A DNA stretch of 64,000 nt, from the NCBI RefSeq assembly GCF_003063265.1, contig NZ_NERU01000020.1:1-64000 (forward strand), given 5' to 3'. Both the position numbers and the translations under genes were made by a program. The notes under the pieces were generated by a model that was not told the DNA's origin, did no database searches, and was given only the letters and a program-made list of their open reading frames with translations. This DNA comes from Limnohabitans sp. WS1. GTDB lineage: Bacteria > Pseudomonadota > Gammaproteobacteria > Burkholderiales > Burkholderiaceae_C. Shown here piece after piece: positions 58,801 through 64,000 of the stretch. The number at the start of each line of letters is the position of its first letter. Position 1 is the first letter of the stretch.

Positions 58801-59258
58801 TTGGCCGTTTCAAGCCGGTCCAGCCATTCCTGCACTTGCTGCTCAGACTGCTGCAAGGCGTTTTCCAGGCGCTGCTGGTGTTGAAACTCGGCGTTTTCGT
58901 CAGACAGGGCCTCATCGGAGGGCTGTTCCAGCATGTGAAAGCCCTGCATCGCCGCGTGAATGCCCAAAGCCGCGCCGTGTCGGCACATGCGGCCCACCGC
59001 GCAGGTGCAGGTCGAGCGCCAGGCCTGCAAATTGCCGCCATCGGACACCCGCACATGGGCTTTGACCTGAAAAGGGGTCGGCTCGCGACCTTCTTGAACC
59101 TGGGCTTGCAGCGACCAGCCCTCGGCTTCACTCGTCATTTTGGCCGAGACCACCTCGTTTTGCAGGTACAGCGACGTGCCTTTGGCCCAAGAGTTGGAGT
59201 CAAAGTAAAACGCCAGCTGCGAGGGCGGAAACCACTTTTCAGAAACCACGGATTTCAT
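55833..59258 (-). CDS. SNF2-family DEAD/H-box helicase with SWIM zinc finger
   Basis: This 1141-residue ATP-dependent DNA translocase has an N-terminal SWIM zinc motif (CTCAVGRMCRH, about residues 84-94). A large middle region follows. The helicase core carries Walker A DDMGLGKTLQTLAHI, Walker B VLDEAQNIKN, LSGTPIENHLGELW, and later SLKAGGVGLNLPQADTVIHYDPWWNPAVENQA with DRAHRLGQ (motifs V-VI). Bacterial SWI/SNF proteins of this layout remodel protein-DNA complexes, and their exact role is largely unknown. It starts 12 bp downstream of purL, so it may be co-transcribed with it. It ends next to a REP array. Confidence 0.93.
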   Translation of the reverse strand: MKSVVSEKWFPPSQLAFYFDSNSWAKGTSLYLQNEVVSAKMTSEAEGWSLQAQVQEGREPTPFQVKAHVRVSDGGNLQAWRSTCTCAVGRMCRHGAALGIHAAMQGFHMLEQPSDEALSDENAEFQHQQRLENALQQSEQQVQEWLDRLETANMSHGFSLPSGTAEHFLYILSAATLGHRPVFHLTINRASLKRDGLWSKPKKVSSEPLPHDPVWRTSAPMERGIFDLFKACPATNSFSSYGFHSAVKLQGLAAQLLLKMCSQTGRLMWDGERHLQVLHWTDVSLPVVGQWQATAAQDPQPSGWQLQLRAEKDGVVHAFNEPPMYVDPELGVCGLLDTQGMSADQLVLLSQSPVVPERVAVKLQQQLITRLGSLPLPPVIEQMPEIRGVLPQGVLTLTALPAARRSEKGLFEAQLAFNYDGVEGRWPTQPTRVVVRVAGQSQILVRHLAAEQAIWDQLNALGLERQQDDVLTMSGPQAEDLWLQWLESDFAVLRQAGLQVHQRDGMSHWLRQAQDVKVSLTDPNELDDTSPWFDLSLGMDLDGKRVNILPWVPAIVAALARTAAVAAEASDGADAPELAPYLYLPDLQGPGYVKLPTAKIRPWLATLMELHGERGRDWDGDVLRLSRMDALRCAASLGEGAVWQGAQRLQHMMLQMRGQNTLPDVPCPEGLQATLRPYQQQGLNWLQFLREHRLAGILADDMGLGKTLQTLAHILTEKQAGRLTEPALIVAPVSLLGNWQREAARFCPSLTTHVHHGLTRHGEVADLRAYDVVITAYSLLSRDRELWVSMAWHVLVLDEAQNIKNANSYAAQTVSEIPAQHRLCLSGTPIENHLGELWSQFHFLMPGFLGSQKRFTELFRNPIERHGDAGRMTQLRDRITPFMLRRTKDLVASELPPKIETLMPVLLSGPQADLYETIRLGMEKTVREALSTQGLGKSQITILDALLKLRQVCCDPRLLKMNTGLQVKTSAKLAQLLDMLPEMVAEGRKILLFSQFTEMLALIEEALPALNIPWVKLTGQSKNRDAIIDQFTTGQVPLFLISLKAGGVGLNLPQADTVIHYDPWWNPAVENQATDRAHRLGQTQSVWVVKLVAQGTIEERMLALQERKAQLAKDMYEGAVQRKEPLFGEADLNELFKPLGD

Positions 59259-59270
59259 GCATTCAGACGC

Positions 59271-62200
59271 TTAAGCGACCCACTTGCGGGCGTTTTGCCA
59301 CACGCGCAGCCAGGGGCTGGTGTCGGCCACATTGCCGCTGGTCCAGCTCATCTGAACATTGCGGAACACGCGTTCGGGGTGCGGCATCATGGCCGTGAAG
59401 CGCCCATCAGCCGTGGTCACGGCCGTGAGGCCACCCGCGCTGCCGTTGGGGTTGAAGGGGTACTGCTCGGTGGCTTCGCCGTGGTTGTCCACAAAGCGCA
59501 TCGCGCCAATGGCTTGGGTTGGGTTGCCCCTGTGCTTGAAGTTGGCAAAACCTTCGCCGTGCGCCACCGCAATCGGCAAGCGGCTGCCCGCCATGCCTTG
59601 CAAGAACAAGCTGGGCGATTCCAGCACCTCGACCATGGACAGGCGGGCTTCAAAGCGCTCGCTCTGGTTGGTGGTGAAACGTGGCCAATCTTGCGCACCC
59701 GGAATGATGTCGGCCAGTTCGGCAAACATCTGGCAGCCGTTGCACACCCCCAGACCAAAGGTGTCGGTGCGGCCAAAAAAGCCCTTGAACTGCTCGGCCA
59801 AAGCCGGGTTGAAAGTGATGGAGCGCGCCCAGCCGATGCCTGCGCCCAGCGTGTCGCCGTAGCTGAAACCGCCACAAGCCACCAAGCCCTGGAAGTCGGC
59901 CAAGTTGGCGCGGCCCGATTGCAAATCGGTCATGTGCACGTCGTGCGACTCAAAACCGGCTTTGTGGAAGGCGTAGGCCATTTCCACATGCGAGTTGACG
60001 CCCTGCTCGCGCAGGATAGCCACCTTGGGGCTCGACAAATTCAGGAATGGCGCGGCCACGTTGTCTGCCGGGTCAAAGCTCAGGGATACATGCATGCCGG
60101 GGTCATCAGCACGGCCAGCGGCAGCGTGTTCGGCATCGGCGCAGGCGGGGTTGTCGCGCTGCTGGCAAATCTTCCAGCTCACGCTGTCCCAGACCTGGTG
60201 CAGGTCTTCGAGCTTGGCGGCAAACACCTCTTTGGTGTCGCGCCAGATGCTCAGCTCGCCCACGCCTTTTTGGATGGTCGATTGCACGGGACGGGTTTTG
60301 CCAATGACATGCGTGTGTTTGGACAGGCCGTGTTCGCGCAGGGTTTGCAGCACCGCGTTGCGGTCTGCGGTGCGCACCTGCAGCACCACACCCAACTCTT
60401 CGTTGAACAGCGCTTTGAGCGTGAGTTCGTCGCGGCGGGCACTGACTTGGCCCGCCCAGTTCTTGGCGTCGCCGTGGTCGGCGCGGCTGTCGGTGATGCC
60501 ATCGCCTTCGGTCACCAGCATGTCCACATTGAGGGCCACGCCCACATGGCCTGCAAAAGCCATTTCGGCCACTGCCGCCAGCAAGCCACCGTCGCTGCGG
60601 TCGTGGTAGGCCAGGATCTGGCCTTGCGCACGCAAGGTGTTGATGGCCTTGACCAGATTGACCAGCGCTTGCGGGTCTTCGAGATCGGGCACGCTGTCGC
60701 CAAATTGACCCAGCACTTGGCCCAGCACGCTGCCGCCCATGCGGTTTTGGCCTTGGCCCAAGTCGATCAAGAGCAGGCTGGTGTCATCGGTTTTTGCGTC
60801 CAGTTGCGGCGTGAACGTGCCGCGCACATCGGGCAAGCTGGCGAAGGCGGTGATGATCAGGCTGACAGGCGAAGTGACTTTGTGGGTTTCACCCTTTTCG
60901 GTCCACTGTGTGCGCATCGACAAACTGTCTTTGCCCACAGGGATCGAGATGTCGAGCGCCGGGCACAGTTCCATGCCCACGGCCTTGACGGTTTCGTACA
61001 GCGCGGCGTCTTCGCCCGGTTCGCCGCAAGCGGCCATCCAGTTGGCGGACATCTTGACGCGGGGCAACTCGATAGGCGCGGCCAACAAATTGGTGATGGC
61101 CTCGGCCACAGCCATGCGGCCTGAGGCGGCGGCGTTGAGCGAAGCCAGCGGCGTGCGCTCGCCCATGCTCATGGCTTCACCGGCAAAGCCTTGGTAATCG
61201 GCCAGGGTCACAGCCACATCGGCCACGGGCACTTGCCAAGGGCCGACCATCTGGTCGCGGTGCGTCAAGCCGCCCACGGCGCGGTCGCCAATGGTGATGA
61301 GGAAACGCTTGGACGCCACCGTGGGGTGGCTCAGCACGTCGATCACGGCTTTTTGCAGCGACACACCTGTGAGGTCCATCACGGGCGACTGGCGCACCAC
61401 GGTCTTCACATCGCGGTGCATTTTGGGCGGCTTGCCCAGCAGCACGTCCATGGGCATATCCACCGGAGATTCGCTGCCTTGGTCTTCCAGCACCAACTGG
61501 CGCTCTTCAGTCGCCACACCGATCACCGCAAACGGGCAGCGCTCGCGTTCGCAAAAGGCGGTGAACTGCGCCAAAGACTCGGGCGCAATCGCCATGACAT
61601 AGCGTTCTTGACTCTCGTTGGACCAGATTTCTTTGGGCGACAAGCCCGACTCTTCCAGCTTCACAGCGCGCAAATCAAAACGTGCGCCACGACCAGCGTC
61701 GTTGGTCAGCTCGGGGAAGGCGTTGGACAAACCACCCGCGCCGACGTCGTGGATGGCCAGAATCGGGTTGTGGGCACCCTGCGCCCAGCAGTGGTTGATG
61801 ACCTCTTGCGCTCGTCGCTCGATCTCGGGGTTGCCGCGCTGCACCGAGTCAAAGTCGAGGTTGGCGGCGTTGGTGCCGGTGGCCATGGAACTGGCCGCGC
61901 TGCCGCCCATGCCGATGCGCATGCCAGGGCCGCCCAATTGAATGAGCAAGCTGCCGGCAGGGAATTCGATCTTTTGGGTTTGCTCGGCGTCGATCTGGCC
62001 CAAACCGCCCGCGATCATGATGGGCTTGTGGTAACCCCGCACCACGCCGTCCACGGTTTGTTCGTATTCGCGGAAATAGCCCAGCAAGTTGGGGCGGCCA
62101 AACTCGTTGTTGAACGCCGCGCCACCCAAGGGGCCTTCGGTCATGATTTGCAAGGGGCTGGCGATGTGCTCGGGCTTGCCGCCCGCTTGATCCGACATGC

Positions 62201-63257
62201 CGCCCCAGAGTTTGGACACGGTGAAGCCCGACAAACCCGCCTTGGGCTTGGAGCCGCGACCGGTTGCACCTTCGTCGCGGATCTCGCCACCCGCGCCTGT
62301 GGATGCGCCGGGGAATGGCGAAATCGCGGTCGGGTGGTTGTGGGTTTCGACCTTCATCAGCACATGGTGCAAAGCTTGTTCGGCTTGGTAAGCCGCGCCC
62401 TGCCCCGAAGTTCTGGCGACAAAACGCTCCACCGTGTGGCCTTCCATGACCGAGGCGTTGTCCGAATAGGCCACCACCGTGTGCTGGGGGCTCAGCTGGT
62501 GCGTGTTGCGGATCATGCCGAACAGGCTCTTGGGCTGGGCCACGCCGTCGATGGTGAACTCGGCGTTGAAAATCTTGTGGCGGCAGTGCTCGCTGTTGGC
62601 CTGCGCAAACATCATCAATTCCACATCGGTGGGGTTGCGCTTGAGGTTCGTGAACGCCGCGACCAAATAATCGATTTCGTCTTCGGCCAGGGCCAGGCCC
62701 CAGGTCTTGTTGGCTGTTTCAAGTGCAGCGCGGCCACCGCCCAGCACGTCCACATGGTCCATCGGTGCAGGGTCAAGTGCCGTGAACAAGGCCGCAGCCT
62801 CATCGCGGCTGGGCATGGCCGACTCGGTCATGCGGTCGTGCAGAACGGACGCGACTTGGCCCAGTTGTTCGGCGGAAAGTTTAGCGCTGCTGAACAAGCC
62901 CGACTTGAGCGTCAAACGGTATTCGGTCAGGCGCTCGACCCGGCGCACCTCAAAACCGCAGTTGTGGGCGATGTCGGTGGCCTTGGAGGCCCAAGGCGAC
63001 ACGGTGCCCAAGCGGGGGCTGACCACGATCACGGGGCCGTCAACCGGTCCGGCATAGGGTTCGCCGTAAGTCAACAATGCAGCAAGAGTCTTCTTTTGGG
63101 CCTCGGCCAAAGGCGCGATTGTGGCGACCAAGTGGACAAATCTGGCTGAAATGCCCTGAATTTGCGGCGAAATGGTTGCCAATCGTGGCAAAAGCTGGGC
63201 AATGCGAAAGTCGCTGAGGGCGCTGGCGCCTTCAAAAGTCGTGATGTGCAGGGACAC
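59271..63257 (-). CDS. purL: Phosphoribosylformylglycinamidine synthase (single-chain PurL)
   Basis: This 1328-residue enzyme is the long proteobacterial form that fuses synthetase and glutaminase. It converts FGAR to FGAM in purine synthesis. The synthetase part shows KVETHNHPTAISPFPGASTGAGGEIRDEGATGRG and DVGAGGLSNAFPEL. The C-terminal glutaminase carries the nucleophile Cys in GVCNGCQM and the His/Glu of MMPHPERVFR. It is transcribed leftward and followed by the SNF2 gene. Confidence 0.98.
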   Translation of the reverse strand: MSLHITTFEGASALSDFRIAQLLPRLATISPQIQGISARFVHLVATIAPLAEAQKKTLAALLTYGEPYAGPVDGPVIVVSPRLGTVSPWASKATDIAHNCGFEVRRVERLTEYRLTLKSGLFSSAKLSAEQLGQVASVLHDRMTESAMPSRDEAAALFTALDPAPMDHVDVLGGGRAALETANKTWGLALAEDEIDYLVAAFTNLKRNPTDVELMMFAQANSEHCRHKIFNAEFTIDGVAQPKSLFGMIRNTHQLSPQHTVVAYSDNASVMEGHTVERFVARTSGQGAAYQAEQALHHVLMKVETHNHPTAISPFPGASTGAGGEIRDEGATGRGSKPKAGLSGFTVSKLWGGMSDQAGGKPEHIASPLQIMTEGPLGGAAFNNEFGRPNLLGYFREYEQTVDGVVRGYHKPIMIAGGLGQIDAEQTQKIEFPAGSLLIQLGGPGMRIGMGGSAASSMATGTNAANLDFDSVQRGNPEIERRAQEVINHCWAQGAHNPILAIHDVGAGGLSNAFPELTNDAGRGARFDLRAVKLEESGLSPKEIWSNESQERYVMAIAPESLAQFTAFCERERCPFAVIGVATEERQLVLEDQGSESPVDMPMDVLLGKPPKMHRDVKTVVRQSPVMDLTGVSLQKAVIDVLSHPTVASKRFLITIGDRAVGGLTHRDQMVGPWQVPVADVAVTLADYQGFAGEAMSMGERTPLASLNAAASGRMAVAEAITNLLAAPIELPRVKMSANWMAACGEPGEDAALYETVKAVGMELCPALDISIPVGKDSLSMRTQWTEKGETHKVTSPVSLIITAFASLPDVRGTFTPQLDAKTDDTSLLLIDLGQGQNRMGGSVLGQVLGQFGDSVPDLEDPQALVNLVKAINTLRAQGQILAYHDRSDGGLLAAVAEMAFAGHVGVALNVDMLVTEGDGITDSRADHGDAKNWAGQVSARRDELTLKALFNEELGVVLQVRTADRNAVLQTLREHGLSKHTHVIGKTRPVQSTIQKGVGELSIWRDTKEVFAAKLEDLHQVWDSVSWKICQQRDNPACADAEHAAAGRADDPGMHVSLSFDPADNVAAPFLNLSSPKVAILREQGVNSHVEMAYAFHKAGFESHDVHMTDLQSGRANLADFQGLVACGGFSYGDTLGAGIGWARSITFNPALAEQFKGFFGRTDTFGLGVCNGCQMFAELADIIPGAQDWPRFTTNQSERFEARLSMVEVLESPSLFLQGMAGSRLPIAVAHGEGFANFKHRGNPTQAIGAMRFVDNHGEATEQYPFNPNGSAGGLTAVTTADGRFTAMMPHPERVFRNVQMSWTSGNVADTSPWLRVWQNARKWVA

Positions 63258-63414
63258 GGGGTGGCCTTGTAAAGAGACGGAAAACCGTTGTTCCGGGGCC
63301 GCTGACTGGGGCTGTCCGGCAAAGGCGGTATTTTAACGGGGGAAACCCTGATTTGAGGCTGGCCGAACAGTTCTGAGCGGTCCTCCTGCCAAAGTGAAAC
63401 AAGTCGACCAAAAC

Positions 63415-63452
63415 TTGACCATCGCAACGTCATTCATACAATACAGCGTATT
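63415..63452 (+). promoter_or_regulatory. Promoter and operator of the toxin-antitoxin pair
   Basis: A -35 element TTGACC (63415-63420) and a -10 element TACAAT (63437-63442) are separated by 16 bp. A dyad AATAC-AGC-GTATT (63440-63452) overlaps the -10 region, the right place for an RHH antitoxin operator. Confidence 0.65.
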
Positions 63453-63454
63453 AC

Positions 63455-63733
63455 ATGCAACACACCCACGCCATGACTTCACCCTCCGCCAAAGAAGCCA
63501 CGACCCGAACCATCAATGTCCGGTTGCCAGCCAGCGTGTATGAGCAACTCGAGGACTTGGCGAAGGCCACATCTCGCACGAAAAGTTTTGTCACTTTGGA
63601 GGCCTTGACCAGTTACCTCAACGAGCAAAGCTGGCAAATCACAGACATCGAAGCGGCGATTTCAGAAGCCGACAGCGGAGATTTCGCCTCACGAGAGCAA
63701 GTCCAAACCGTGATGGCCAAATACGGTGCGTGA
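63455..63733 (+). CDS. Ribbon-helix-helix antitoxin (ParD/CopG-like)
   Basis: This 92-residue protein has a short disordered N-tail and an RHH domain (TRTINVRLPASVYEQLEDLAKATSRTKSFVTLEALTSYL). A C-terminal helix-rich tail (IEAAISEADSGDFASREQVQTVMAKYG) should wrap the toxin. The ATG at 63455 is close to the expected transcription start; the ATG at 63473 (MTSPSAKEA) may be the real start. The gene overlaps the toxin by eight bases. It likely represses its own promoter through the dyad at 63440-63452. Confidence 0.85.
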   Translation: MQHTHAMTSPSAKEATTRTINVRLPASVYEQLEDLAKATSRTKSFVTLEALTSYLNEQSWQITDIEAAISEADSGDFASREQVQTVMAKYGA

Positions 63734-63995
63734 TCTGATTTGGACGAACCGCGCTTTGAAACGGCTCGACGATATTGCCGATTTCATTGCAAGAGACAAC
63801 CCGCTTCGTGCACAGACTTTTGTCGTTGAACTGCGCAACAAGCTGGAAGTGTTGAAAACCCAAAGTTTGGGCCGAGCAGGTCGTGTATTCGGGACCAAAG
63901 AACTGGTTCTTCACCCCAACTATTTGGCGGTCTACCGGATCAAAGCGGATCAAGTGCAAGTTCTGACGATCTTGCACACTGCGCAAAACAAATGA
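63726..63995 (+). CDS. RelE/ParE-family toxin
   Basis: This 89-residue toxin starts with GTG inside the end of the antitoxin gene. It has the ParE pattern: WTNRALKRLDDIADFIARDNP, then GRAGRVFGTKELVLHPNYLAVYRIK and the C-terminal VLTILHTAQ. ParE toxins poison gyrase and RelE toxins cleave mRNA at the ribosome; this sequence looks closer to ParE. It is complete, ending five bases before the window edge. Confidence 0.88.
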   Translation: MRDLIWTNRALKRLDDIADFIARDNPLRAQTFVVELRNKLEVLKTQSLGRAGRVFGTKELVLHPNYLAVYRIKADQVQVLTILHTAQNK

Positions 63996-64000
63996 TCTCC

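Noticed and set aside
58083..61124. A 1013-codon plus-strand frame, and a 652-codon one at 61191-63149
   Set aside because: Both are antisense to purL and the SNF2 gene, which carry complete conserved motifs. The first one even runs across the boundary of the two genes.

Overview
The window looks like chromosomal DNA of a GC-rich betaproteobacterium, most likely order Burkholderiales, family Comamonadaceae (a freshwater Limnohabitans/Rhodoferax-like organism would fit). This rests on the Bug-type solute receptor, the AlkK-like acyl-CoA ligase, the fused D-2-hydroxyacid dehydrogenase, the style of the housekeeping proteins and the GC-biased codon use. No 16S rRNA or tRNA gene was seen, so the genus is an inference.

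Layout. 0-5.6 kb: a fatty acyl-CoA ligase diverges from a tight operon selO-msrB-yciB-bolA, followed by a periplasmic parvulin. 6.3-14.2 kb: rlhA, an orphan sensor kinase, a tyrosine recombinase divergent from a KfrA-like coiled-coil DNA-binding protein, then trmB and an RluA-type pseudouridine synthase. 14.5-21.5 kb: a metabolic locus built around a GntR regulator, with regulator and D-2-hydroxyacid dehydrogenase leftward and a serine/alanine-glyoxylate-type aminotransferase, Bug receptor and crotonase rightward. Two identical 19-bp dyads lie in the shared promoter. 22.4-25 kb: alaS.

25.2-48.7 kb is a single gene for a 7838-residue RTX adhesin. It has a BapA/LapF-type prefix, an Ala/Gly linker, a VCBS and a cadherin-like unit, about 55 bacterial Ig-like modules, and about 1,670 residues of RTX calcium-binding repeats. 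The Ig array has higher-order structure. An eight-module unit (2382, 2373, 2382 and 2382 bp) occurs four times. Between its second and third copies sits a seven-module unit present twice (1794 and 1779 bp). The only cysteines in the protein are single residues in the CDSG motif of one module type (18 of 21 modules). Divergent from it is a trypsin-like lipoprotein protease whose C-terminus ends in an Ig-like AGNxS motif, so adhesin and protease may form a surface adhesion and release pair. No type I secretion genes are in the window.

50.3-64 kb: flavodoxin and pirin genes divergent from a LysR regulator, a renalase-like oxidoreductase, gluQRS, a small lipoprotein, a purL/SNF2-helicase pair, and a ParD/ParE-like toxin-antitoxin pair at the right edge.

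All five non-coding stretches longer than 300 bases, and the leader at 1-189, are occupied by one family of REP-like elements. They form tandem doublets with a period of about 92 bp, and their hairpin stems vary by compensatory changes. Four of the six loci lie between convergent genes.
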